Part shown: piece by piece, positions 25,175 to 32,539 of the stretch | How positions within the stretch are numbered: position 1 is the stretch's first letter | Layout: each line of letters starts with the position of its first letter | Assembly: GCF_018343545.2 (NCBI RefSeq) | Contig: NZ_JAGYPE020000018.1 | Location: 26,682-90,681, forward strand | Origin: Neobacillus citreus | Lineage (GTDB): Bacteria > Bacillota > Bacilli > Bacillales > Cytobacillaceae | DNA: 64,000 bases | Direction of reading: 5' to 3' | The notes under the pieces: model-generated | Databases searched by the model: none | Told to the model about the DNA's origin: nothing | What the model saw: only the letters and a program-made list of their open reading frames with translations | Translations under genes and position numbers: made by a program

Positions 25175-25468
25175 CTATAAACCACCAAGCCCGGAAATCA
25201 GGATTCCAAAACAAGCTGTAAATAATAGAATATTAATCCCGAGACCAATCAATGCCCCCTGGCCCATCCGCTTCCTTCCCTTTGTAAAACAAATGATTGG
25301 AATCACAATCATGGCAATGGCGGCTATACATAGATAAGCAAAAAACATCGGGGAGAAAACTAACAAAACCAATAACCCTAGAAGATAAATCCCGATGGTG
25401 ATGCCAATCCCAATCCATAGGTCTTTTAAACTCCCATCCTTTGAATTGTTCCCTTGATTTTGATTCAT
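25175..25468 (-). CDS. small three-helix membrane protein in the radical SAM operon
   Basis: A 97-aa protein with a polar N-terminus (MNQNQGNNSKDGSLKDLW) and three hydrophobic helices (about 17-37, 39-61 and 72-95), the last two separated by the basic loop KGRKRMGQG. GGGGGG lies before the ATG. It starts 30 nt after the radical SAM gene ends and is likely the third gene of that operon. No family is recognised. It may help anchor the radical SAM enzyme to the membrane (inference). Confidence 0.7.
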   Translation of the reverse strand: MNQNQGNNSKDGSLKDLWIGIGITIGIYLLGLLVLLVFSPMFFAYLCIAAIAMIVIPIICFTKGRKRMGQGALIGLGINILLFTACFGILISGLGGL

Positions 25469-25498
25469 GCCTATTCCCCCCTTAAATGCTCAAAACTA

Positions 25499-26914
25499 CT
25501 ATTTTATAAATGTTCGTTCTTCCAGTTCCTGTTGGATTTTCTTCAATTCTTGTTCCTTTTCATCCCGATAAAATAAATTGTACGTATCAAACGGAATAAT
25601 CCGGCCATCCGGATGGGCGATATGGACACAGGATTTTTTTACGGAGCGGACATCAAAGTTATGTGCATCTAAGAACTGCATAATAATCACCCGGAAGACG
25701 TTGTCATAGCCGATTTCTCCCGGCATTGCCACCTTTGGCAGGCAGCATAACAAGTCCTTCAAGGACAAGGCCGAGGAATCCGGAGAATGGTTCAAGGAGA
25801 ACAATTTAAATATCATATTTTTAATATTATCGTCCTGTTCAAAAACGATGGTGTTGCGCTCGCCTTCCAGCAAAATATTAGGATCGATTAATCCTGTTAG
25901 CGGTGTCACATCCCCATTAAGCTTTAAGGCATAGCCCATTGCCAGGCAATCAGGATGGCATGGGACGGGGATTATATCCTTTGATCCAAACACATTCGAT
26001 TGGTCAATAATCATTTGCCGTACTTCACTCAGCGTTAAGCGGTTAACAGAAGGGTCATATTCCTCCAATCTACCTGCTGCTTGAATAGGCTGAAAGGTCA
26101 CCCCGCGGACACACTTCTGCTGCAGACCGTATTGAATGATTTTTCCTACTTCATGGTCGTTTAATCCCTTTTTCAAGGTGACAACAAGTGTAGTAGATAT
26201 ATTAAATTCATTTAAATGGTCAATCGCCTTTTGACGAATCTCTCGTAAATCTACTCCCCTTAATTCCTCCAATGCTTCTATTTCAAAGCTGTCAAATTGA
26301 AGATAGATTTCAAAGCCAGGAGAATACGAGGCTAAGCGCTTGACAAATTCCTTGTCATTTGCGATTCGGAGCCCATTTGTATTCACCATTATATGACGGA
26401 TTGGCCGTGATTTTGCCATGTCCAGGATGTCAAAGAACTGCGGATGAATCGTTGGTTCGCCCCCGCTAATTTGGACGATATCAGGCTCACGCTCATTTTT
26501 AATAATGCTATCTAGCATAAATTCTATTTTTTCTATGCTGCGGAAGGTCCCTTTATGCGGCGAGGAATCCGCATAGCAAATCGGGCATTTCAGGTTGCAG
26601 CGCTCGGTAATCTCCAATAGTGTTAAACAGCTATGCTGTTCATGGTCCGGACAAAGGCCACAATCATACGGGCAGCCATATTTAATTGGCGTATTCCAGC
26701 GATATGGCATTTCCGAGGGCTTAATAAATTCACGGCACCACTTATAATAATCGACGTCTGTTGAAATCAAAACCTTTTCCCTGCCGTGCTGCATACAATG
26801 CTTAACCAAATAAACCTTTTCATTTTCAATGATGACCTTGGCTTCCACTTTACGATGACAGGTCGAGCAGATGCTGTTTGTTAATTCATAAAATAAATAC
26901 GGCCGGTTAGGCAT
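25499..26914 (-). CDS. radical SAM protein resembling tetraether/membrane-spanning lipid synthases
   Basis: A 471-aa enzyme with several iron-sulfur motifs. The N-terminus has C16-x2-C19, C40 and H43, a rubredoxin-like set. C81-P-Y-D-C85-x2-C88 and C96 lie just before the radical SAM motif C106-x3-C110-x2-C113 (CNLKCPIC), and SGGEPTIHP (150-158) binds SAM. More Cys follow at 268, 319, 323, 390, 391 and 429. The order rubredoxin-like motif, GCPYDCGLCPDH, then ERCNLKCPICYA is the layout I recall for the MJ0619/Tes family, which couples lipid tails by C-C bonds. The start overlaps the Lgt-like gene by 8 nt. This family reading is by pattern memory; a generic SPASM-type maturase is the alternative. 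Confidence 0.7.
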   Translation of the reverse strand: MPNRPYLFYELTNSICSTCHRKVEAKVIIENEKVYLVKHCMQHGREKVLISTDVDYYKWCREFIKPSEMPYRWNTPIKYGCPYDCGLCPDHEQHSCLTLLEITERCNLKCPICYADSSPHKGTFRSIEKIEFMLDSIIKNEREPDIVQISGGEPTIHPQFFDILDMAKSRPIRHIMVNTNGLRIANDKEFVKRLASYSPGFEIYLQFDSFEIEALEELRGVDLREIRQKAIDHLNEFNISTTLVVTLKKGLNDHEVGKIIQYGLQQKCVRGVTFQPIQAAGRLEEYDPSVNRLTLSEVRQMIIDQSNVFGSKDIIPVPCHPDCLAMGYALKLNGDVTPLTGLIDPNILLEGERNTIVFEQDDNIKNMIFKLFSLNHSPDSSALSLKDLLCCLPKVAMPGEIGYDNVFRVIIMQFLDAHNFDVRSVKKSCVHIAHPDGRIIPFDTYNLFYRDEKEQELKKIQQELEERTFIK

Positions 26915-27683
26915 GGATTTCTCTCCTCTTCTCTGTTTGTTTTTTATTAATGAGCCATATGTAATACAAGATCCCCAGCAAGCTTGCCACTTGAATATTG
27001 TTTAAAAGCCAATATGGGTGCGGGGTTGGTTTAATAAAATCAATCATGAACCGAAACGTTAAATAACCAAGCATGTACAGCTGAAATAGCAGGCCTTCCC
27101 AGCCGATCCTATTTCTCTTTAGCTGAAAAAGTGCGACGGCAAGAGCACCCAAAAAAGCTATTTCATAAAGCTGTGTGGGGTGCCGCTTTATTCCGTCCCC
27201 AAAGTCCATCCCGGTGATCCAAGTTGTAGCCGTCCCATAAGTGTGGTCATCTAAGCCGGTTAAAAAACAGCCAATTCGGCCAATCATCATTCCAACAGCC
27301 AATGGCAAAACAAAGTCATCGCCGGTCGAGCGCTTCCATCCAATGCATTTTTTGGCTGTTTCAACACCAATCAGCCCGCCTAGTAATCCGCCGACAATTG
27401 TTTTTCCTTCCATTAAATAAATAAGATTATGCCAATTTTCCAGCGTTTCCTTTGGGTCTTCAAGCCAATAGAGAAATTTAGAGCCGAAAGCAGCGCCTAA
27501 GATTGCCCCAACAATGACCCAAAGGGCTTTATCCATTGGGATTCTATCTTTATTTCGTGTATATAAATAAACGCGGAAGCCGATAAAATAGGCTAATGAT
27601 TCTAATAATAGATGGGGGTGAATGCCAAAAATATAGAAAGGGAAGTTCACTAAAACGTTATCCTCCTTTAAAGAATACTCCAT
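26907..27683 (-). CDS. Lgt-like prolipoprotein diacylglyceryl transferase paralogue
   Basis: A 258-aa membrane protein with about seven helices and the Lgt fold. The conserved RHPTQLYE segment is at 167-174 and the C-terminal FRFMIDF at 210-216. True Lgt moves diacylglyceryl from phosphatidylglycerol to the lipobox Cys. Here the Lgt signature GRIGNFxNGE reads GRIGCFLTGLDD (135-146), so the Asn and the NGE acid are lost. The position of the essential-region His (HGG in Lgt) reads IVGG near residue 97. It is therefore probably not the housekeeping enzyme. It is first in an operon with a radical SAM enzyme and a small membrane protein, and could act on a lipid glycerol group (inference). Confidence 0.75.
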   Translation of the reverse strand: MEYSLKEDNVLVNFPFYIFGIHPHLLLESLAYFIGFRVYLYTRNKDRIPMDKALWVIVGAILGAAFGSKFLYWLEDPKETLENWHNLIYLMEGKTIVGGLLGGLIGVETAKKCIGWKRSTGDDFVLPLAVGMMIGRIGCFLTGLDDHTYGTATTWITGMDFGDGIKRHPTQLYEIAFLGALAVALFQLKRNRIGWEGLLFQLYMLGYLTFRFMIDFIKPTPHPYWLLNNIQVASLLGILYYIWLINKKQTEKRREIHA

Positions 27684-27823
27684 GTTTTCTTCTTTATCTT
27701 ATCAGAATCATAGAAAAAAATTATCATATTTTTTAAAATTTTCTAAACGTTATTGTATTTCTTTCTTTTTTTCGATCCTCGATATAAACTGATAGATGAA
27801 CAAGTTTTAGCCGAGGTGAATCT

Positions 27824-28381
27824 GTGAACTTTCCAATCCTTGAAACCAAAAGATTACAATTAATCAAACTCACCCATCGCCATGTCGAAAGTTTGTTTGA
27901 AATATTTTCGCAAAATGAAGTAACGAGGTTCTATGGAACCGAACGGTTTACCCTGCCGGCCGAGGCCATGAAATTAATTGATTTGTTTCAAAAGAATTAT
28001 CAAGATAAACGGGGAATCCGCTGGGGAATTAAGCTGAAGGAAAATCAAAAGATTATTGGAACCATCGGTCTTAATAACCTGCAACTGAAAAACAAACGGG
28101 CCGAAATTGGCTATGAACTGCATCCTGCTCTTTGGAGAAAAGGGTATGCGACTGAGGCCATTATAGAAGTATTACAGTTTAGTTTTACGCAAATGGAATT
28201 GTATCGGATCGGGGCCATCGTTTATCCGGAAAACGCAGCCTCGGTCAACCTGCTTCAAAAAATGGGCTTTACGAAAGAGGGCATTCTACGAGGCTATATG
28301 CATCAAAGCAATCATATTCATGATACATATGTATTATCGATACTAAAGCCAGAATGGGAAAAGAGCCAGGAAAATAAGTAA
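27824..28381 (+). CDS. GNAT family N-acetyltransferase (RimJ/RimL type)
   Basis: A 185-aa acetyltransferase that moves acetyl from acetyl-CoA to an amine. It has the RimJ/L opening FPILETKRLQLIKL, then the acceptor-loop RAEIGYELHPALWRKGYATEA with the CoA-binding R-x-x-G-Y-A, and NAASVNLLQKMGFTKEGILR. The GTG start at 27824 has GAGGTGA 5 nt upstream. It is divergent from the Lgt-like gene and single. The natural substrate is unknown. Confidence 0.85.
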   Translation: MNFPILETKRLQLIKLTHRHVESLFEIFSQNEVTRFYGTERFTLPAEAMKLIDLFQKNYQDKRGIRWGIKLKENQKIIGTIGLNNLQLKNKRAEIGYELHPALWRKGYATEAIIEVLQFSFTQMELYRIGAIVYPENAASVNLLQKMGFTKEGILRGYMHQSNHIHDTYVLSILKPEWEKSQENK

Positions 28382-28391
28382 CCTGGCTCTT
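28361..28391. terminator. bidirectional terminator
   Basis: AAGAGCCAGG (28361-28370) / CCTGGCTCTT (28382-28391), between the convergent GNAT gene and the small gene at 28393. Confidence 0.85.
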
Positions 28392-28392
28392 T

Positions 28393-28593
28393 TCATTCCT
28401 CAAAGTAGTCTTTAAATTCCTTCGGATCCTTAGCCTTTTCATTATGATAATAAGGATTATTTTCGGTAACGTTCTTTGGGTCCAAATTTGTTTTAATTAC
28501 TAACATGGGTCCGGTTGGACTTTCCGCAATGATTCGGTCATTTAACTTATCAAAATCAGTCATATTGCTATTTCCCGGTTGTTTCGTTTCCAA
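28393..28593 (-). CDS. small hypothetical protein, 66 aa
   Basis: A polar, acidic 66-aa protein, METKQPGNSNMTDFDKLNDR..., ending in KDYFEE. The TTG start at 28593 has AGGAGGTGG 7 nt upstream, which is better than the internal ATG at residue 10. It contains a hydrophobic stretch GPMLVIKTNL but no membrane helix. No family is recognised. It lies just downstream of cotE behind that gene's terminator. Confidence 0.6.
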   Translation of the reverse strand: METKQPGNSNMTDFDKLNDRIIAESPTGPMLVIKTNLDPKNVTENNPYYHNEKAKDPKEFKDYFEE

Positions 28594-28672
28594 GTGATTA
28601 CCACCTCCTAGAAATTAGCATGCTGATTTTAACTGGTAAACATGCATTCAAACATTTCTTGAAAAAAAGAAA

Positions 28673-28698
28673 AACTAGGAAGCAAAAACCTCCTAGTT
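28673..28698 (-). terminator. cotE terminator
   Basis: AACTAGGA / TCCTAGTT with a 10-nt loop and an A-rich (T-rich on minus) tail. Confidence 0.75.
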
Positions 28699-28702
28699 AA
28701 AG

Positions 28703-29248
28703 TTATTCTTCTTCGCCACCTACTAAGAAATCCGGACTTAATTCTTCGAATTCCTCGTCGTCAACATCCATGCCCCATTCATCATCATTGTCTCTGCATC
28801 CTTCAGGATTTACGCGGACACAAACCTTGGTTTCGCCAATGACTTCAACCAAGAACTCCCTTTCGACATGAACGATGATTTTGTTGCCATTTGGGGAAAT
28901 GACGGCTTCACAGGTGTTTGGCTGCTGCAATACTTTTGCTACAATTTCGCTGTCGTCCATGCAGTCATGGTCACGGTATTTTAACTTAATGACATCTGTG
29001 TATTGGACCCGTTCCGTAACCACTTCTGTTTTGGTGTTATCGTTAAAGGAGTACCAAGTATTGATGTCATAAGTGCCGTGTATCTCAACTGTTTTACCAA
29101 CTTTTTTCGCGTTATATTTATGGTTGATAACCCAACAGCCGAGAACGCTGGATGGATTGTGTGCCGGGCTAATCGTATGATTGGACTTTGTAAACTTCCG
29201 TCCCTTCGCTACTACGGCCTTCGCAAATATCTCTCTATATTCTCCCAT
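28703..29248 (-). CDS. cotE: outer spore coat morphogenetic protein CotE
   Basis: The 181-aa protein has the length of B. subtilis CotE and starts [20 protein letters not shown]. It directs assembly of the outer coat in the mother cell. The C-terminal 25 residues are strongly acidic ([17 protein letters not shown]), as in other CotE proteins. The start at 29248 has AGGAGGG 10 nt upstream; the frame from 29278 is rejected. Two tandem sporulation-type promoter modules lie upstream. The order miaB-ymcA-cotE is conserved. Confidence 0.95.
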   Translation of the reverse strand: MGEYREIFAKAVVAKGRKFTKSNHTISPAHNPSSVLGCWVINHKYNAKKVGKTVEIHGTYDINTWYSFNDNTKTEVVTERVQYTDVIKLKYRDHDCMDDSEIVAKVLQQPNTCEAVISPNGNKIIVHVEREFLVEVIGETKVCVRVNPEGCRDNDDEWGMDVDDEEFEELSPDFLVGGEEE

Positions 29249-29280
29249 TTTGCGCGAACCCTCCTCATTCAGTTTCATTT

Positions 29281-29309
29281 CATCCTATGCGAATGTCTAT
29301 ACTAGTGTG
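29281..29309 (-). promoter_or_regulatory. SigK-type promoter of cotE
   Basis: -35 CACA (29306-29309), 16-nt spacer, -10 CATAGGATG (29281-29289) on the minus strand. Fits mother-cell SigK consensus AC-N16-CATAnnnTA with one mismatch. Confidence 0.55.
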
Positions 29310-29352
29310 ATATCTAAATCTGCGAATACTGGATAAAAGTTTAGTCATGATT

Positions 29353-29380
29353 CATCTTATGCGGGATGTCTAGGTGTGTG
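29353..29380 (-). promoter_or_regulatory. second, upstream promoter-like module of cotE
   Basis: CATAAGATG (29353-29361) with CACA 15 nt upstream. The segment resembles the proximal module, with matching TAGACAT-CGCATARGATGAA text, so one is probably a duplication of the other. In B. subtilis cotE has two mother-cell promoters. Confidence 0.4.
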
Positions 29381-29429
29381 CCTTAAGGGGGTAGTCTTTT
29401 GCGGGAGGAATCCATATAAGGAAAAAAAT

Positions 29430-29455
29430 AAGCCAGACTTCAGAAAGTCTGGCTT
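29430..29455 (-). terminator. terminator after ymcA
   Basis: Perfect 11-bp stem AAGCCAGACTT / AAGTCTGGCTT with a CAGA loop and a T run on the minus strand. It separates ymcA from cotE. Confidence 0.88.
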
Positions 29456-29462
29456 ACATTTT

Positions 29463-29918
29463 TTAATGCTCGTGATCGCAATCATCGTGTCCTTCACAGG
29501 CTCCGCCGCCATTTTTCATGCTGGCGCCGGTTTCCCCAAGCAGCACATCACCACCTGTTGAAATAATGATTTCATCTGTGACAGTATTTGAAATGGTTGT
29601 CGCAATTAACTGAAGCAATTCATTTACTTCGATTTGCGATTCCTTGAAATCTTGAACAACTGGAATGTCATCCAGCTCTTGTTCGATAGAAGCGATTTTT
29701 TCTTCAACCTTTTTCAATGCTTCCGGTTTGCCATAATGCTGCAGGTTTACAGCTTGCTTTTGCAATCCCTTAATATCAGCAATTAATGTTTTCACCTTTT
29801 GATTATCATGAATTTGCGCTTCTGCCCGTTTAAAGAAATCCACTTCCTGAGTATCTGCAATCATGCGAGCCAATTCTTTTGCACGAGCGACGATATCGTC
29901 TTTTGTATACTTCGTCAC
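29463..29918 (-). CDS. ymcA: RicA/YmcA regulator of biofilm, competence and sporulation
   Basis: A 151-aa mostly helical protein of the YlbF/YmcA family (DUF964), with MTKYTKDDIVARAKELARMI at the start. With YlbF and YaaT it forms the Y-complex that acts on RNase Y-dependent mRNA maturation and on Spo0A phosphorylation. The C-terminal CEGHDDCDHEH provides Cys/His ligands for the iron-sulfur cluster of the complex. It starts 1 nt after miaB stops, so the two are co-translated. RNase Y, its partner in that pathway, is encoded at 36064-37623. Confidence 0.93.
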   Translation of the reverse strand: MTKYTKDDIVARAKELARMIADTQEVDFFKRAEAQIHDNQKVKTLIADIKGLQKQAVNLQHYGKPEALKKVEEKIASIEQELDDIPVVQDFKESQIEVNELLQLIATTISNTVTDEIIISTGGDVLLGETGASMKNGGGACEGHDDCDHEH

Positions 29919-29919
29919 T

Positions 29920-31464
29920 TTAGTTCACCTCTGCTGGTTCTAGTTCTTCCACCATTTCTCCGTTTAATGACCATGTTTTTGCTTCGTTAATTTTTACTTT
30001 TACAATTTTGCCAATCGCTGACTTAGGACCAACAAAATTGACTAATTTGTTCTTGCTTGTATAGCCGGCAAGGACATCCGGATTGTTTTTACTTTCCCCA
30101 TCCACTAGTACCTCGACAATTTGGCCCTGATATTTTTTCATAGCCTCAGCAGAAAGCTCGTTTACAAGGTTGTTTAAACGCTGTAAACGTTCTTTCTTTA
30201 CTTCCATTGGGACGTTATCCTCCATCTTGGCCGCTGGAGTGCCTTCACGTGGAGAGTAAATAAATGTATAGGCAATTTCAAAACCTACTTCACGGTAAAG
30301 TGACATTGTTTCTTCAAATTGTTCGTCGGTCTCGTTTGGATAGCCGACAATAATATCCGTTGACAATGCGACATCCGGAATGGCGGTTTTGATTTTTCTA
30401 ACTAGTTCTAAATATTGTTCTCTTGTGTACTTACGAGCCATAATTTTCAATACATCCGTTGAGCCTGATTGTACTGGCAAGTGAATATGATTCATTAAAT
30501 TGCCGCCCTTTGCTAGGACTTCAATTAAATGGTCATCAAAGTCGCGCGGGTGACTTGTTGTGAAACGAACTCTTGGAATATCAATTTTACGGATTTCATC
30601 CATCAGATCTCCAAGTCCATATTTCAAATCCTCAAAGTCTTTTCCGTAAGCATTCACATTTTGACCAAGTAAAGTGATTTCCTTATAGCCCTGCGCTGCT
30701 AACTGGCGCACTTCCTGGATGATTTCTTCAGGACGACGGCTGCGTTCTTTACCGCGTGTAAATGGAACGATACAATACGTACAGAATTTATCACAGCCGT
30801 ACATAATATTTACCCATGCCTTGATATTGCCGCGGCGTTCCTTTGGAAGGTTTTCAATTACGTCGCCTTCCTTGGACCATACTTCTACTACCATTTCCTT
30901 AGACATGTATGCTTCATGAAGGATATTAGGCAGTCTGTGAATATTATGAGTACCAAAAATCATATCAACTTGCTGATATGTTTTTAAAATTTTATTAACG
31001 ACTGACTCTTCCTGTGACATACAGCCGCAGACGCCAAGAAGCAGGTCCGGCTTTTCCATTTTTAATGCCTTCAGATGGCCAAGCTCACCGAATACTTTAT
31101 TCTCCGCATTTTCGCGAATCGCACAAGTATTCAATAGAATAACATTGGCATCCTCAGTACGGTCAGTCGGCTCATAACCTAAAGCTAAAAAGATACCTGA
31201 CATTACTTCTGTATCGTGTTCGTTCATCTGGCAACCGTAAGTGCGAATATAAAACTTACGGCCTTTACCCATTCCGCGAAATTCTTCTGGAATAGCAAAA
31301 TCATTTTGGTACTTTACTTCTTCTTTACCACGCTTTTTTGCATCTTTTAAGGAAGGCCCAGTAATTACTTGTTCGAAGTATTTGCTGTAATCCTTGGCGG
31401 ATTTTTTGTCCGAAGAATTAGCAGCGTTTACTTGCTGACCTTCTAATCGTTGCTTTTCGTTCAT
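29920..31464 (-). CDS. miaB: tRNA-2-methylthio-N6-dimethylallyladenosine synthase
   Basis: A 514-aa radical SAM methylthiotransferase that adds a methylthio group to i6A37 of tRNAs. The N-terminal UPF0004 domain binds the auxiliary cluster through Cys in [22 protein letters not shown] and [10 protein letters not shown]. The radical SAM Cys are in [17 protein letters not shown], and a C-terminal TRAM domain (about 450-510) binds tRNA. The 65-residue N-terminal extension ([15 protein letters not shown]) is typical of Bacillus. AGGGG precedes the ATG. Confidence 0.95.
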   Translation of the reverse strand: MNEKQRLEGQQVNAANSSDKKSAKDYSKYFEQVITGPSLKDAKKRGKEEVKYQNDFAIPEEFRGMGKGRKFYIRTYGCQMNEHDTEVMSGIFLALGYEPTDRTEDANVILLNTCAIRENAENKVFGELGHLKALKMEKPDLLLGVCGCMSQEESVVNKILKTYQQVDMIFGTHNIHRLPNILHEAYMSKEMVVEVWSKEGDVIENLPKERRGNIKAWVNIMYGCDKFCTYCIVPFTRGKERSRRPEEIIQEVRQLAAQGYKEITLLGQNVNAYGKDFEDLKYGLGDLMDEIRKIDIPRVRFTTSHPRDFDDHLIEVLAKGGNLMNHIHLPVQSGSTDVLKIMARKYTREQYLELVRKIKTAIPDVALSTDIIVGYPNETDEQFEETMSLYREVGFEIAYTFIYSPREGTPAAKMEDNVPMEVKKERLQRLNNLVNELSAEAMKKYQGQIVEVLVDGESKNNPDVLAGYTSKNKLVNFVGPKSAIGKIVKVKINEAKTWSLNGEMVEELEPAEVN

Positions 31465-31528
31465 GTGGGTTAATCCCCTTTCTTTAAAAAATTACTTCTA
31501 TTATTATAAAGAATGCTAATTTTTTACT

Positions 31529-31556
31529 GTGCATAGAATTAACGGTTAATCTGCAC
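31529..31556. other. imperfect palindrome upstream of miaB
   Basis: GTGCA...GAATTAAC-G-GTTAATC..TGCAC; could be an operator or a small hairpin. No known regulator fits. Confidence 0.3.
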
Positions 31557-31635
31557 ATTATAATAGTATAAAGGTTTACGAACCTGAAAACAATAGAAAA
31601 TCTAGGCTGCTTTCGATAATCACACTCTATAAAAA

Positions 31636-31664
31636 AAAATCCCGAGGGAGTGCCTCGGGATTTT
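31636..31664 (-). terminator. terminator of korAB
   Basis: AAAATCCCGAGG / CCTCGGGATTTT, perfect 12-bp stem with a GAGTG loop and A/T runs. Confidence 0.9.
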
Positions 31665-31672
31665 CTTCACCA

Positions 31673-32539
31673 TTACATGAATTCAGCAACTAATTTATCA
31701 AAATAATTTTGATCAAGCTCAAGGTCTGCTTGAGTTAACGGAGTTTCTTTGTAGCCATGAACTAATTCTTGGTAAGATTTTTGCTCCGTATTTTGATAAA
31801 TAAGACCAGTTACTAAACCTTTATGCTTCATTAATGTTTGCATCGCTGCTTCGCGGTTATGTGGATCATAACCCTCGATATCGCTAAGCTTAGTAAGATT
31901 TTCTTTGAACCAGTCATAAGTGTTTACTTTATTATAAGTTACACATGGGCTGAATACGTTGATTAAAGAGAAGCCCTTGTGATTAATACCAGCTTCAATT
32001 AACGCAGTTAAATCTTTCAAATCTGTTGAGAAGCTTTGAGCAACAAAAGTTGCGCCCACAGTCAGTGCCATTTCCATTGGGGAAATCGCTTGTTCGATGG
32101 AACCTGCTGGTGTTGACTTTGTTTTAAAGCCAGCAGCTGAGCGCGGAGAAGTTTGACCTTTTGTTAAACCGTAAATTTGGTTGTCCATAACGATATAAGT
32201 AACGTCAATGTTACGACGGATTGCATGAATCGTATGACCCATACCAATCGCAAAGCCGTCACCGTCACCGCCGGAAGCGATAACTGTTAAATCGCGGTTA
32301 GCCATCTTAACGCCTTGTGCAATTGGCAGTGAACGGCCATGGATTCCGTGGAATCCGTATGAATTGATATAACCGGAAATACGACCAGAACAGCCGATAC
32401 CGGAAATAACTGCTAAATTTTCAGGTTCTAAACCAACGTTTGCAGCAGCACGTTGAATTGCCGCTTGTACAGAGAAGTCGCCACAGCCAGGGCACCAGTT
32501 CGGTTTTACATCATTTCTAAAGTCTTTAAAAGTGGCCAT
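31673..32539 (-). CDS. korB: 2-oxoacid:ferredoxin oxidoreductase, beta subunit
   Basis: A 288-aa TPP-binding subunit. WCPGCGDFSVQAAIQRAA at 16-33 gives the cluster Cys pair and GGDGDGFAIGMGHTIHAIRRN with IVMDNQIYGLTKGQ is the TPP/Mg site. With KorA it decarboxylates 2-oxoglutarate or a related 2-oxoacid to the acyl-CoA and reduces ferredoxin. It follows korA without a gap (stop/start adjacent), so it is translated with it. Pyruvate as substrate cannot be excluded from sequence alone. Confidence 0.9.
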   Translation of the reverse strand: MATFKDFRNDVKPNWCPGCGDFSVQAAIQRAAANVGLEPENLAVISGIGCSGRISGYINSYGFHGIHGRSLPIAQGVKMANRDLTVIASGGDGDGFAIGMGHTIHAIRRNIDVTYIVMDNQIYGLTKGQTSPRSAAGFKTKSTPAGSIEQAISPMEMALTVGATFVAQSFSTDLKDLTALIEAGINHKGFSLINVFSPCVTYNKVNTYDWFKENLTKLSDIEGYDPHNREAAMQTLMKHKGLVTGLIYQNTEQKSYQELVHGYKETPLTQADLELDQNYFDKLVAEFM

